Positions 8,784 to 19,025 of a stretch of 64,000 nt of DNA are shown piece after piece. The notes below the pieces were generated by a model. It was not told the origin of the DNA. It searched no databases and saw nothing but the letters and a program-made list of their open reading frames with translations. Position 1 is the first letter of the stretch; each line of letters starts with the position of its first letter. A program made the translations under genes and the position numbers. Where the stretch lies: the NCBI GenBank assembly GCA_965198995.1, contig CBDAQG010000002.1:868001-932000 (forward strand), given 5' to 3'. The stretch comes from CAXMMR01 sp965198995. Its GTDB lineage: Bacteria; Pseudomonadota; Alphaproteobacteria; Acetobacterales; Acetobacteraceae.

Positions 8784-8926
8784 CGCCCGCCGGTTCAACC
8801 GGCCGTTGCGACCAGGGATGGCGGCGCGCACCCGCGGCGGTGCAGACTGAACAAACGCTGCCGGAACGAGTCGCCGGTCTCAACGTTGCTCAGTGCACTC
8901 TCTGACTAGAAACGGGAATTGTTTTG

Positions 8927-9415
8927 ATGAAGCTGAAGATCCTGGGCGCGCTCGCCGCCCTGTCGCTGCTGGCCGCGTGCTCCAGCAACCCGGCCGCCAA
9001 TACGGGCGCGACCAGCGGCACCGGCGCGCCGCTCACCAGCAACAATGGTGGCGCGGCGCCGGGCAGCGAGGAGGATCTGGTCGCCAATGTCGGCGACCGC
9101 GTGTTCTTCGCCCTGGCCGAGAACTCGCTGAGCAGTGACGCCCAGGCGACGCTCGACCGGCAGGCGGCCTGGCTGCAGAAGTATCCGCAGGTCGCGGTGC
9201 AGATCGCCGGCAACACGGACGACCGCGGCACCGAGGAATACAACCTCGCGCTTGGCCAGCGTCGCGCCAACGCGGCGCGCGACTACCTGGTCAGCAAGGG
9301 GATCTCGCAGGACCGGCTGAGCACCATTAGCTACGGCAAGGATCGCCCGACCGCACTGGGTGACGAAGAGCAGGCCTGGGCGCAGAACCGCAACGCCATC
9401 ACGGCGGTGCACTGA
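8927..9415 (+). CDS. pal: Peptidoglycan-associated lipoprotein Pal
   Basis: A 162-residue outer-membrane lipoprotein. The signal peptide ends at lipobox LAAC with the acylated Cys at 18, followed by a Gly/Thr/Asn-rich linker and an OmpA-type peptidoglycan-binding domain containing AGNTDDRGTEEYN and LGQRRANAARDYL. ATG 8927 is preferred to the TTG three bases upstream. Pal anchors the Tol-Pal system to the cell wall during division. tolB, its normal upstream neighbour, is absent; asnB precedes it instead, with a 143-base gap that must hold its own promoter. Confidence 0.96.
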   Translation: MKLKILGALAALSLLAACSSNPAANTGATSGTGAPLTSNNGGAAPGSEEDLVANVGDRVFFALAENSLSSDAQATLDRQAAWLQKYPQVAVQIAGNTDDRGTEEYNLALGQRRANAARDYLVSKGISQDRLSTISYGKDRPTALGDEEQAWAQNRNAITAVH

Positions 9416-9426
9416 GGCAAGGCAAG

Positions 9427-9537
9427 GCCAAGCCAGGCAAGGGGCTTCCCTCCGTGAGCGGTTCCGACTGCGCTCTGCGCAGTCGGAACGGCTGGCTCAC
9501 TCCGCCCCTTGACCCCACCAAAGCCCAGGCTCTGGAA
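9427..9537. repeat. Element I copy interrupted by the nested palindrome
   Basis: The outer parts (CAAGGGGCTT on the left and CCCCTTGACCCC on the right) are those of an intact element I hairpin, but about 56 bases sit between them. Together with the next palindrome this accounts for most of the 441-base gene-free stretch between pal and cpoB; the remainder shows no ORF or RNA gene that I recognise. Confidence 0.8.
9448..9503 (-). repeat. Nested palindromic element, copy A
   Basis: On the minus strand it reads CGGAGTGAGCC, a short spacer, GTTCCGACTGCGC, a loop, GCGCAGTCGGAAC, then GCTCACGGAGGG. It matches copy C at 21490-21545 in layout and most bases, and lies within the loop side of an element I hairpin. 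Confidence 0.8.
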
Positions 9538-9708
9538 ACATTGAGTTAGGGACTGTGGCTCAGGCCGCAGGACGGACAGCGGCGCAGCAACTTAGTATGC
9601 TGCGCGAGCCAAGACACACCTCGCTGGAACATCGATGCCCGAAAAGTTGGGGGTCTGGGCGTCAGGCCCCATCATGCGACTGCACGCTGCGCGTGACGGG
9701 TCGATGGT

Positions 9709-9765
9709 GGAGTGAGCCAAAGGTTCCGGCGGCGCCAAGCGCCGTTGGAACGGCCCACGGAGGGA
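9709..9765 (+). repeat. Nested palindromic element, copy B
   Basis: AGTGAGCCAAAGGTTCCGGC, inner stem GGCGCCAAGCGCC, then GTTGGAAC and CCCACGGAGGG. Same architecture as copies A, C and D. It lies 92 bases before cpoB and is not clearly inside an element I hairpin. Confidence 0.75.
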
Positions 9766-9856
9766 GAGCCTTCGCCTCGCCGGGCCTTGCCGACAGCCTT
9801 GCCTTTCCACGCGTCATGCTCCACCTCCGGCGCCTCAGCCCGGCGGAGCGACCCTG

Positions 9857-10729
9857 ATGACCGACCGCGATCCTGTCCGTCCGCTGCTCGTCACGGGCCT
9901 CTTGGCGCTGGCGCTCGCTGTCCTGGCGGCAGGCCCGCTGCGCGCGCAAACGCGCGAGGAAATCGAGCAGCGCAACCAGCAGCTTGAGCAGCAGTATCAG
10001 TCCGAGCAGCAGCCGCCGCCCTCCAACCTGGCGCCGGCAACGCCCTATGGCGGGTCGGGCGGCGCCGAGGAGCGCGGTGGCCCGGTCGGCGGTGGCGGTA
10101 GCCTCACCTCGCAACTGCTCAGCCGGGTGCAGGTGCTTGAGGACCAGGTCCGGGTCGAGCGCGGCCGCACCGACGACCTGACCAACCAGCTCCAGCGGCA
10201 GAACGCCGACCTGTCGAAGCAGATCTCGGACCTGCAGTTCAAGCTCGGCCAAGGTGGACCGGGCGCCAGCGCCCCAGCCGGGGCCGGTTCGCTTGCGGCC
10301 CACGCCGCGCCGGCGCCGGCACCCGCCCCGGAGCGTGTGGCCCGGCGCACGCCGGAGCGGGCGCTGCAGGAGGGCAATGCGGCGCTGGCGCGGCGGGACT
10401 ATCCAGCCGCCGAGACGGCGGCGCGCGAGGTGCTGACCGCCGGCCCCTCGCCACGCGCCAACGACGCGCAGTTCCTGCTTGCCCAGTCGGAGTCCGGCCA
10501 AGGCCGGCACCAGCAGGCCGCCGCCGATTTCTACGACGCCTACAACCGCTCGCCACGCTCCGGCCGCGCGCCGGCGGCGCTGCTCGGCGTCGCCACCTCG
10601 CTGCTCGCCCTGAACGATACGCGCGACGCCTGCCAGGCGCTGGCCAAGATCAATGCCGAGTTTGCGAACCCGTCGCCATCGATCCGCCGGGCTGTGGGAA
10701 GCACGCGGGCGCGGGCTGGGTGCCATTGA
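9857..10729 (+). CDS. cpoB: Cell division coordinator CpoB (YbgF), periplasmic
   Basis: A 290-residue periplasmic TPR protein. It has a signal peptide ending near residue 31 (LRAQ), a Gln/Glu-rich coiled coil that includes NQLQRQNADLSKQISDLQFK, an Ala/Pro linker, and C-terminal TPR repeats starting near RALQEGNAALARRDYPAAE. CpoB trimerises through the coiled coil and links Tol-Pal with peptidoglycan synthesis at division. It follows pal as in most alphaproteobacteria, although 441 bases of repeats separate them. The C-terminus ends RARAGCH, slightly different from the usual tail. Confidence 0.93.
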   Translation: MTDRDPVRPLLVTGLLALALAVLAAGPLRAQTREEIEQRNQQLEQQYQSEQQPPPSNLAPATPYGGSGGAEERGGPVGGGGSLTSQLLSRVQVLEDQVRVERGRTDDLTNQLQRQNADLSKQISDLQFKLGQGGPGASAPAGAGSLAAHAAPAPAPAPERVARRTPERALQEGNAALARRDYPAAETAAREVLTAGPSPRANDAQFLLAQSESGQGRHQQAAADFYDAYNRSPRSGRAPAALLGVATSLLALNDTRDACQALAKINAEFANPSPSIRRAVGSTRARAGCH

Positions 10730-10732
10730 AGT

Positions 10733-10790
10733 CAGGAAGGCCAGGAGCTCTGCTCCTGGACCTCGCTGGGGCCTGAGGCTCCAGACCCCC
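10733..10790. repeat. Element I, two hairpins
   Basis: CCAGGAGC-TCT-GCTCCTGG followed by CTGGGGCC-TGA-GGCTCCAG. It lies between cpoB and tilS and is paired with an inverted copy at 10850-10904. Confidence 0.85.
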
Positions 10791-10839
10791 GTTAGTTGGA
10801 GTTTCTGCTTCCCCGCGCCGCTGAGCTCGCCATGGGACC

Positions 10840-12252
10840 ATGACTAAGGTGGATTTTAAAGGCTCCGCCTTTAATGGGGTCCAGGGGCAAAGCCCCTGGC
10901 CTTCCTTGATCGATCCCGACGAATTCGGCCGCTGGATGGCGTGCCACGCGCCCTGGCGTGCCGACCGGCGGGTGGCGGTCGCGGTGTCGGGCGGTGCCGA
11001 TAGTCTGTGTCTGGCCTGGCTGGCGGCGCGCTGGGGCAGTCCGACCGCGCTTGTCGTCGATCACGGGCTGCGCGCCGCCTCGGGGGCGGAAGCGGCGCTC
11101 ACGCTGCGCCGGCTGGCGGGCATCGGCGTGCCGGCGCGGCGACTGCGGCTGCGCGGCCTTGCCGCAGGGGCGGGCTTGGCGGCCCGGGCGCGTGGCGCCC
11201 GCTATGCGGCGCTGCTCGAGGCCTGCGCCGGGCTCGGGCTCACCGACCTGCTGCTCGGCCATCATCGCGACGATCAGGCGGAGACGGTGCTGATGCGCCG
11301 CCGCCGTCCGGCCGGGTCCGGCGCCGGGCTTGCCGGCATGTCGGCTATCGGGTTTGCCGACCAGGCGCGGCTGGTTCGTCCGCTACTGCATCAGCCGGGT
11401 GCCCGGCTGCGGGCGACGCTGGCGGCGGCCGGGCTCGGCTGGGTGGAGGATCCGTCCAACGCCGCTCCGGCGGCGGAGCGCAGCCGGGCTCGCGCCTGCC
11501 TTGCCGGCGAGCCGGGTGCGGCGGCAGGCCTGCTTGGCCTCGCTGCCGCGCAGGCCGGCCGGCGGATCAGGCGGGAGCAGCAGGCGGCGGAGTGGCTCGC
11601 CGCCCATGCGGTGCTGCGCGCCGAGGGCTTTGCGCTCATTCCCGCCGCACCGTTGCCGCAAGCGGCGCTGGCCGGGCTGCTGCGGGTGCTGGCCGGCGAG
11701 GCCTATGCTCCGGCCGCCACGGCGGTGCGCGAGCTGGCGCGCGATCCCCGTCCGGCGACGCTGGGCGGGGTGCGGCTGATGCCGGCCGGGCGTCTTGGTT
11801 CGGGTCTGTTGATGGTGCGCGAGGCCGCCGCGATGGCGCCGCCGGTCGTCGCCCGACCCGGCGCCTGCTGGGACGGCCGGTTTCGCCTGCTCGCCGACCA
11901 TCTGCCCTCCGGCCTGCATCTCGGCGCGCTCGGCGGTGATGCGGCCGGCTGGCGCGGCGTCTCGGCGCTGCCCGCCGCGGTCTTGCGCAGCCTGCCGGCG
12001 ATCAGAGACGAGGTATCTGTGGTTGCAGTGCCTCAAATCGGCTATCATGGTGATCGCGGGCTTGATGCGGTCCGTCTCTGTTTCGCGCCGCCCTCGCCTG
12101 TCGCTGGGTCGCTGTTCGCCGGTTTTGCGCCGGCGTTTGTGGAGGGGGTGCCAAATGGCATGCGACATCCCACCTCCTGGCTTGAAGATGAGCCGGACTT
12201 CTGTCCGGATGACGGTTCCGGCGGCGTCGTGCTCGACGGGATAGGCTGCTGA
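10840..12252 (+). CDS. tilS: tRNA(Ile)-lysidine synthase TilS
   Basis: An ATP-pyrophosphatase that changes the wobble C of the CAU-anticodon tRNA-Ile to lysidine. The PP-loop motif VAVSGGADSL is near residue 50 of the longest frame, and LLGHHRDDQAETVLMR follows, as expected. The start is uncertain. The longest frame (470 residues) opens inside an element I repeat and its residues 4-20 are repeat-encoded; TTG 10906 or ATG 10936 would begin at the conserved region. The gene keeps its usual place between cpoB and ftsH. Confidence 0.92.
   Translation: MTKVDFKGSAFNGVQGQSPWPSLIDPDEFGRWMACHAPWRADRRVAVAVSGGADSLCLAWLAARWGSPTALVVDHGLRAASGAEAALTLRRLAGIGVPARRLRLRGLAAGAGLAARARGARYAALLEACAGLGLTDLLLGHHRDDQAETVLMRRRRPAGSGAGLAGMSAIGFADQARLVRPLLHQPGARLRATLAAAGLGWVEDPSNAAPAAERSRARACLAGEPGAAAGLLGLAAAQAGRRIRREQQAAEWLAAHAVLRAEGFALIPAAPLPQAALAGLLRVLAGEAYAPAATAVRELARDPRPATLGGVRLMPAGRLGSGLLMVREAAAMAPPVVARPGACWDGRFRLLADHLPSGLHLGALGGDAAGWRGVSALPAAVLRSLPAIRDEVSVVAVPQIGYHGDRGLDAVRLCFAPPSPVAGSLFAGFAPAFVEGVPNGMRHPTSWLEDEPDFCPDDGSGGVVLDGIGC
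10850..10904. repeat. Element I overlapping the tilS 5' end
   Basis: TTAAAGGC-TCC-GCCTTTAA and CCAGGGGC-AAA-GCCCCTGG, in the opposite orientation to 10733-10790. It would encode residues 4-21 of the longest tilS frame. Confidence 0.85.
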
Positions 12253-12272
12253 CGCGATCAGGACTGGAAGAC

Positions 12273-14189
<1,917 letters not shown>

Positions 14190-14206
14190 AGCCGGGGCGG
14201 GAGGTT

Positions 14207-14974
14207 TTGCCTCCCGTCCGGCTTGCCGGCCTTGACGTCGGTTTTTCGGCCACCCGGGCGTCGTCCGGGGTTGCGCTGTTGATGGGCGATGCGGTGCAGA
14301 CCGCCCACTACTCCGCTCTTCGGGCGTCCGATGTGCTTGTCGCCGGAGGCCCGTTTGATTGCATCGCCGTTGATGGGCCGCTGGTGCCGCACGGAACGCC
14401 ACCGTCGCTGTGCCGTCCCGTCGAGCAGGCCCTCGGTGGCGGCGGCTTTGCCCGGCGCTGCAAAGCGGCGTTCTCGCATGTCCCAGGCACCGGGCGGTTA
14501 CTGCGTGAGCACGCCGGCGCCGCCGCCGACCGCCTGCTCGCCGCCGCACCGCAGCCGACGCGGGTTCCTGCCGTGCGCGCCGCCCCCGGCATCATCGAAG
14601 CCTTCCCGAACGCCTATCTGGGCGTCTGCCTGCCCGACAGCGTCCACGCCGCCCAGCCGCCACTGCGCCGCGGCCGCAAGTTCGACTGGCTCTACGACCG
14701 CTGGCTTGCCCCGGAGCACGCCGGCCTGCTCGACCGGCTCGGGCTGCCCGCCTGCCTCCCCGCCGCCATGCCGGGCACGCGCGACCATGACGAGCGGGCG
14801 GCCCTAATCTGCCTGATGACGGCCCACGGCGCGCTCGCCGGCCGCGTCACCACCCTCGGCGAGCCGGTTGGCGGCTGGATCACCCTGCCACCGCTCGATT
14901 GCTGGGCCAACTGGGCCCAGGACGCGCTGGCGGCAGCGATGCACCGCCTCCCCAGCCTGCAGTTGATCGTATGA
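14207..14974 (+). CDS. DUF429 family protein
   Basis: A 255-residue protein with an RNase H-like N-terminus (LAGLDVGFSATR, then CIAVDGPL) and a C-terminal HDERAALICLMTAHGAL segment, both typical of DUF429, whose function is unknown. No ATG or GTG is usable near the front, so TTG 14207 is chosen; GGGAGG lies just upstream although with tight spacing. It sits between ftsH and folP, and its TGA overlaps the folP ATG by four bases, so the two are co-translated. Confidence 0.82.
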   Translation: MPPVRLAGLDVGFSATRASSGVALLMGDAVQTAHYSALRASDVLVAGGPFDCIAVDGPLVPHGTPPSLCRPVEQALGGGGFARRCKAAFSHVPGTGRLLREHAGAAADRLLAAAPQPTRVPAVRAAPGIIEAFPNAYLGVCLPDSVHAAQPPLRRGRKFDWLYDRWLAPEHAGLLDRLGLPACLPAAMPGTRDHDERAALICLMTAHGALAGRVTTLGEPVGGWITLPPLDCWANWAQDALAAAMHRLPSLQLIV

Positions 14975-15804
14975 GCTGGGCCGGCTTGCCGCCAAACCGC
15001 CCGCTGGTCATGGGCATCCTCAACGCCACGCCCGACAGCTTCTCCGACGGCGGCCGGCACGAGACCATCCCGGCCGCCATCGCCGCCGCCCACCAGATGC
15101 TCGCCGCCGGCGCTGACATCATCGACATCGGCGGCGAAAGCACCCGCCCGGGCGCCACCCCCGTGCTGCCCGCGCTAGAGCAGGCCCGAACCCTGCCGAT
15201 CATCGCCGCCCTCCGCGCCGTCGGCGCCGTCCTCAGCATCGACACCCGCAACGCCGAAACCATGCAGGCGGCGCTGGCCGCCGGCGCCACAATCGTCAAC
15301 GACGTCTCCGGCCTGACCTACGACCCAGCCGCCGCCACCGTGGCCGCAGCCGCCGCCTGCCCCGTGGTGCTCATGCACATGCGCGGCACCCCCCTGACCA
15401 TGGCCTCGCTCGCCGTCTACGCCGACCCTGTCGCCGAGGTGCTCGCCGAGCTCGACCAGCGCCTGCAAGCCGCGCTCGCGGCCGGCGTGCGGCACGAGCG
15501 CATCGCCGTCGATCCCGGCATCGGCTTCGCCAAGACTCCCGAGCAGGGTGTCGCCCTGCTGCGCCGGCTGGGCGCCTTCAAGTGTCTCGGCTGCCCGATC
15601 CTGGTTGGCGTCTCGCGCAAGGGCGTGATCGGCAAGCTCTCCGGCGAGCCGGTCGCTGTCCGCCGTGATCCCGGCTCGATCGCCGCCGCGCTGTTCGCGC
15701 TGTCCCGTGGCGCCCGCATCCTCCGCGTGCACGACGTTCCCGGCACGGTGCAGGCAATGCGGGTCTGGCAGGCCCTGCAGCCGGAAGAACCGTCGCGCCG
15801 ATAA
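14971..15804 (+). CDS. folP: Dihydropteroate synthase FolP
   Basis: A 277-residue TIM-barrel enzyme that condenses p-aminobenzoate with dihydropterin pyrophosphate in folate synthesis; it is the sulfonamide target. Signatures are MGILNATPDSFSDGG near residues 14-28, IDIGGESTRPG near 51-61, the DVSGL loop, and VGVSRKG. ATG 14971 overlaps the DUF429 stop by four bases. folP followed by glmM is a widespread pairing, here separated by a single element II arm. Confidence 0.96.
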   Translation: MSWAGLPPNRPLVMGILNATPDSFSDGGRHETIPAAIAAAHQMLAAGADIIDIGGESTRPGATPVLPALEQARTLPIIAALRAVGAVLSIDTRNAETMQAALAAGATIVNDVSGLTYDPAAATVAAAAACPVVLMHMRGTPLTMASLAVYADPVAEVLAELDQRLQAALAAGVRHERIAVDPGIGFAKTPEQGVALLRRLGAFKCLGCPILVGVSRKGVIGKLSGEPVAVRRDPGSIAAALFALSRGARILRVHDVPGTVQAMRVWQALQPEEPSRR

Positions 15805-15833
15805 AACGCTCGACGACCCAGCGGCGCGACAGC

Positions 15834-15872
15834 GGAGCAGAAGTTTTCGCTGCTTTTTTTCAAAAAAGAAGC
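15834..15872. repeat. Element II, single T-rich arm
   Basis: AGAAGTTTTCGCTGC, then a T run, CAAAAAAGAAGC. This is the right-hand arm of the module seen as an inverted pair at four other loci. The TTCTTTTTTT/AAAAAAGAA self-complementarity could form a terminator-like stem after folP. Confidence 0.75.
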
Positions 15873-15909
15873 CCTTCCTTCCCGCCGTCCCCCCGCCTAG
15901 ACCACCCAG

Positions 15910-17271
15910 ATGGCACCCCGCACCCTCTTCGGCACCGACGGCATCCGCGGCAAGGCGAACACCGAGCCGATGAGTGCGGAAACCGCGCTCCGCCTCGGCC
16001 AAGCCGCCGGCCTGATGTTCGTCCGCGGCAGCCACCGCCACGCGGTGCTGATCGGCAAGGACACCCGGCTCTCCGGCTACATGCTCGAGCCCGCGCTCAC
16101 CGCCGGCTTCACCTCGGCGGGCATGGACGTGATGCTGATTGGCCCGCTGCCGACCCCCGCCGTCGCCATGCTCACCCGCTCGATGCGCGCCGACCTTGGC
16201 GTGATGATCTCCGCCTCGCACAACCCGTTCGAGGACAACGGCATCAAGCTGTTCGGCCCGGACGGCTTCAAGCTCTCCGACACCGCGGAGAGCGACATCG
16301 AGGCGCTGATGCGCACCGACCTCTCCGCGCGCCTCGCCGAGCCCCGCCGCCTCGGCCGCGCCTCCCGCCTGGTGGATGCCGCCGGCCGCTACATCGAGAG
16401 CGCCAAGGCGACCTTCCCGCGCGGCATGACCCTGGAGGGTCTCAAGATCGTCGTCGATTGCGCCCACGGCGCCGCCTACAAGGTGGCGCCGACGGTGCTG
16501 TGGGAGCTCGGCGCCGAGGTGATCCGGGTTGGCGTCAGCCCGGACGGCTTCAACATCAACCGCGACGTCGGCTCCACCGAGCCCGCGCATCTCTGCGAGC
16601 AGGTGCTGAGCCACGGCGCCGACCTTGGCATCGCGCTCGACGGCGACGCGGACCGCATGCTGCTCGCCGACGAGACCGGCCGGCTGGTCGATGGCGACCA
16701 GATCCTCGCTTTGATCGCCCGCGCCTGGTCGCGCGCCGGGCGGCTCGCGGGGGGCGGCGTGGTCGCGACCGTGATGTCCAATCTCGGGCTGGAGCGCTTC
16801 CTCGCCGCCGAGGGCATCGCGCTGCACCGCACCCAGGTCGGCGACCGCTACGTCGCCGAGGCGATGCGGGCCGGCGGGATGAACGTCGGCGGCGAGCAGT
16901 CCGGCCACATGATCCTGTCCGACTTCGCAACCACCGGTGATGGCCTGCTGGCGGCGCTGCAGGTGCTGGCGACGGTGGTGGCCGAAGCCCGTCCGGCCAG
17001 CGAGGTCTGCCGCCTGTTCGCGCCGCTGCCGCAGCGGCTGCGCAACGTGCGCTTCGCCGGCGCCTCGCCGCTCGGCCATCCGTCCGTGCAGCGCGCGGTC
17101 GCCGAAGCGGAGCACCGCCTCGCCGGCAGCGGCCGCCTGCTGCTGCGCCCGAGCGGCACCGAGCCGCTGATCCGCGTCATGGCCGAAGCGGAGGACGAGT
17201 CGCTGGTGACCCGCATCGTCGACAGCCTGTGCGAGACGATCGCCGGCGTGGCGCATGGGGTGGCGGCGTAG
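15910..17271 (+). CDS. glmM: Phosphoglucosamine mutase GlmM
   Basis: A 453-residue enzyme that interconverts glucosamine-6-phosphate and glucosamine-1-phosphate for UDP-GlcNAc and so for peptidoglycan and LPS. It opens with FGTDGIRGKAN, the phosphoserine loop MISASHNPFEDNG has the active Ser at 103, the metal loop is ALDGDADRML, and the phosphate-binding loop LLRPSGTEPLIRVM is near the C-terminus. The length is standard and an element I repeat follows the stop. Confidence 0.97.
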   Translation: MAPRTLFGTDGIRGKANTEPMSAETALRLGQAAGLMFVRGSHRHAVLIGKDTRLSGYMLEPALTAGFTSAGMDVMLIGPLPTPAVAMLTRSMRADLGVMISASHNPFEDNGIKLFGPDGFKLSDTAESDIEALMRTDLSARLAEPRRLGRASRLVDAAGRYIESAKATFPRGMTLEGLKIVVDCAHGAAYKVAPTVLWELGAEVIRVGVSPDGFNINRDVGSTEPAHLCEQVLSHGADLGIALDGDADRMLLADETGRLVDGDQILALIARAWSRAGRLAGGGVVATVMSNLGLERFLAAEGIALHRTQVGDRYVAEAMRAGGMNVGGEQSGHMILSDFATTGDGLLAALQVLATVVAEARPASEVCRLFAPLPQRLRNVRFAGASPLGHPSVQRAVAEAEHRLAGSGRLLLRPSGTEPLIRVMAEAEDESLVTRIVDSLCETIAGVAHGVAA

Positions 17272-17324
17272 GAAGGCGAGGGGCTTTGCTCCTCGACCCC
17301 AGTAAAGGCGGAGCCTTTAAAATC
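17272..17324. repeat. Element I, two hairpins
   Basis: CGAGGGGC-TTT-GCTCCTCG and TAAAGGC-GGA-GCCTTTA, ending just before the first ATG of the thiD frame. It is paired with an inverted copy at 17372-17427. Confidence 0.85.
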
Positions 17325-17325
17325 C

Positions 17326-18204
17326 ATGACCTGGCCGTGCTTTCCGGGCGAGGGCGGGCTGTCAGCTCCAAGTGACGGGGGTCTGGGGCCTCAGGCCCCA
17401 GCGGGTCCAGGGCAGAGCCCCGGCCTCGTCCTCATCATCGCCGGCTCCGACAGCGGCGCCGGCGCCGGCCTCCAGGCCGACCTCAAGACGGTCTCCGCCC
17501 TCGGCGGCTACGCGACCACGGCGGTGACCGCGCTCACCGCGCAGAACACCCTCGGCGTGCAGGGCGTGATGCCGGTGCCGCCCGCGTTCCTGCGCCTGCA
17601 GCTCGCCTCCATCCTCGACGATTTCGAGGTGGACGCGATCAAGACCGGCATGCTGGGCGATGCCGAGACGATGGCCGTGGTCATCGAGCTGCTGACCTCC
17701 CGCGGCAGCCTGCCCGCGGTGATCGACCCGGTGATGGTGGCCAAGGGCGGCGCGTCGCTGCTGGCCGAGGACGCGGTCGCGTTGCTGCGTGCCCGCCTGC
17801 TGCCGCTCGCCACCGTGCTGACGCCGAACCTGCCGGAGGCGGAGGCGCTGCTCGGCCACCCGATCGCCGATGCCGCCGCCATGCCGTCGGCGGCCCAGGC
17901 GCTGCTCGCACTCGGCCCGCGCGCCGTGCTGCTGAAGGGCGGCCACCTGGCCGGCGACGTCTTGGTCGACGTGCTGGCGACCGCCAACGGCATCGAGCGC
18001 TTTACCGCCGACCGCATCCCGACCCGGCACACGCACGGCACCGGCTGCACCCTGGCCTCGGCCGTTGCCGCCGGGCTGGCGCAACGCCTCGGCCTGCGCG
18101 ACGCGGTGCAGCGCGCGCGCGCCTACGTGCAGGCGGCGATTGCGGCAGCGCCGGGCCTTGGCCACGGCCACGGGCCGCTCAACCATGCGGTCCGCCCGGG
18201 TTGA
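17326..18204 (+). CDS. thiD: Hydroxymethylpyrimidine/phosphomethylpyrimidine kinase ThiD
   Basis: A ribokinase-fold enzyme that phosphorylates HMP and HMP-P for thiamine synthesis. The domain starts at VLIIAGSDSGAGAGLQADLK, about 35 residues into the longest frame, and ends with the GTGCTLASAVAAGLA anion-hole motif. No start codon lies close to the family N-terminus; the only convenient ATG (17326) gives a 292-residue protein whose residues 16-33 or so are encoded by an element I repeat. Either the repeat supplied a new N-terminus or a non-standard start is used. Confidence 0.9.
   Translation: MTWPCFPGEGGLSAPSDGGLGPQAPAGPGQSPGLVLIIAGSDSGAGAGLQADLKTVSALGGYATTAVTALTAQNTLGVQGVMPVPPAFLRLQLASILDDFEVDAIKTGMLGDAETMAVVIELLTSRGSLPAVIDPVMVAKGGASLLAEDAVALLRARLLPLATVLTPNLPEAEALLGHPIADAAAMPSAAQALLALGPRAVLLKGGHLAGDVLVDVLATANGIERFTADRIPTRHTHGTGCTLASAVAAGLAQRLGLRDAVQRARAYVQAAIAAAPGLGHGHGPLNHAVRPG
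17372..17427. repeat. Element I fused to the thiD coding region
   Basis: TCTGGGGCC-TCA-GGCCCCAG and CCAGGGC-AGA-GCCCCGG. Its right end runs directly into the conserved ThiD core codons with no spacer. Confidence 0.8.
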
Positions 18205-18235
18205 CGGCGCGGCGGTAGGGCAGGAGGGTCCGCCC

Positions 18236-19021
18236 ATGAAGCTGACCTACTCCATCGTCGATGCCTTTACCGACACGCTCTTCGCCGGCAACCCGGCCGC
18301 CGTGCTGGTGCTGGAAGCGCCGCTGCCCGAGGCGCTCATGCAACGCATCGCCGCCGAGAACAACCTCTCCGAGACCGCCTTCGCGCTCCCCGAAGGCGAC
18401 GGCTACCGCCTGCGCTGGTTCACCCCCACGGTCGAGGTCGAGCTCTGCGGCCACGCGACGCTCGCGACCGCCTTCGTCCTACGCCACCTCGGCCACCCGC
18501 CGCCCTACCGCTTCGAGACCCGCAGCGGCACCCTGCGCGCGAGCGTCGACGCCGACCGCATCGTGCTCGACTTTCCGGCCCGCCCGGCGCTGAGCGGCGG
18601 CCTGCCGCCCGACGGCATCGCCGAGGCGCTCGGCGCGGCGCCGGAGGAGGTGCATGAGGGCCCACGCTGGCTCTGCGTCTACCCCTCCGCCGAAGCGGTC
18701 GCCGCGCTGAAGCCCGACTTCGCCCGCATCCGCGCGCTGCCCGGCGGCGCCGTGCTCGTCACCGCCGCCGGCGGACCGAACGGCGCCGACATCACCTCCC
18801 GCTACTTCGCCCCCGCCTACGGCATCGACGAGGATCCGGTCACCGGCTCGGCGCATACCCAGCTCATGCCGTTCTGGGCAGCGCGGCTGAACAAGCCGTC
18901 GCTACGCTGCCACCAGGCCAGCGCACGGGGCGGCACGCTGTGGTGCACCCTGCGCGGCGACCGCGTGGCGATTGCGGGGAATGCAGTTCTCTACGCGACG
19001 GGAACAATATATCAGCAGTGA
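18236..19021 (+). CDS. PhzF-family isomerase
   Basis: A 261-residue PhzF-like protein with a diaminopimelate-epimerase-type fold. The catalytic Glu is E46 in NNLSETAFA, followed by LRWFTPTVEVELCGHATLA, and the C-terminal half contains GIDEDPVTGSAH. These are the diagnostic positions. AGGAGGG precedes ATG 18236. True PhzF acts in phenazine synthesis, but no phenazine genes are near, so this is one of the many PhzF-fold isomerases of unknown substrate. Confidence 0.9.
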   Translation: MKLTYSIVDAFTDTLFAGNPAAVLVLEAPLPEALMQRIAAENNLSETAFALPEGDGYRLRWFTPTVEVELCGHATLATAFVLRHLGHPPPYRFETRSGTLRASVDADRIVLDFPARPALSGGLPPDGIAEALGAAPEEVHEGPRWLCVYPSAEAVAALKPDFARIRALPGGAVLVTAAGGPNGADITSRYFAPAYGIDEDPVTGSAHTQLMPFWAARLNKPSLRCHQASARGGTLWCTLRGDRVAIAGNAVLYATGTIYQQ

Positions 19022-19025
19022 AAAG

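Noticed and set aside
6294..8831. 845-residue open frame on the minus strand
   Set aside because: It is antisense to the GT4 and asnB genes, which have full motifs; the product is low-complexity Arg/Gly/Ala.
15175..17256. 693-residue open frame on the minus strand
   Set aside because: It spans the complement of folP and glmM, both complete and with active-site motifs.
17272..17430. TPP riboswitch upstream of thiD
   Set aside because: The region is fully explained by two element I copies; the conserved thi-box sequence is not seen.
18236..19021. Phenazine biosynthesis cluster
   Set aside because: Only the PhzF-fold protein is present. No other phz gene is nearby, so the fold alone does not support phenazine production.
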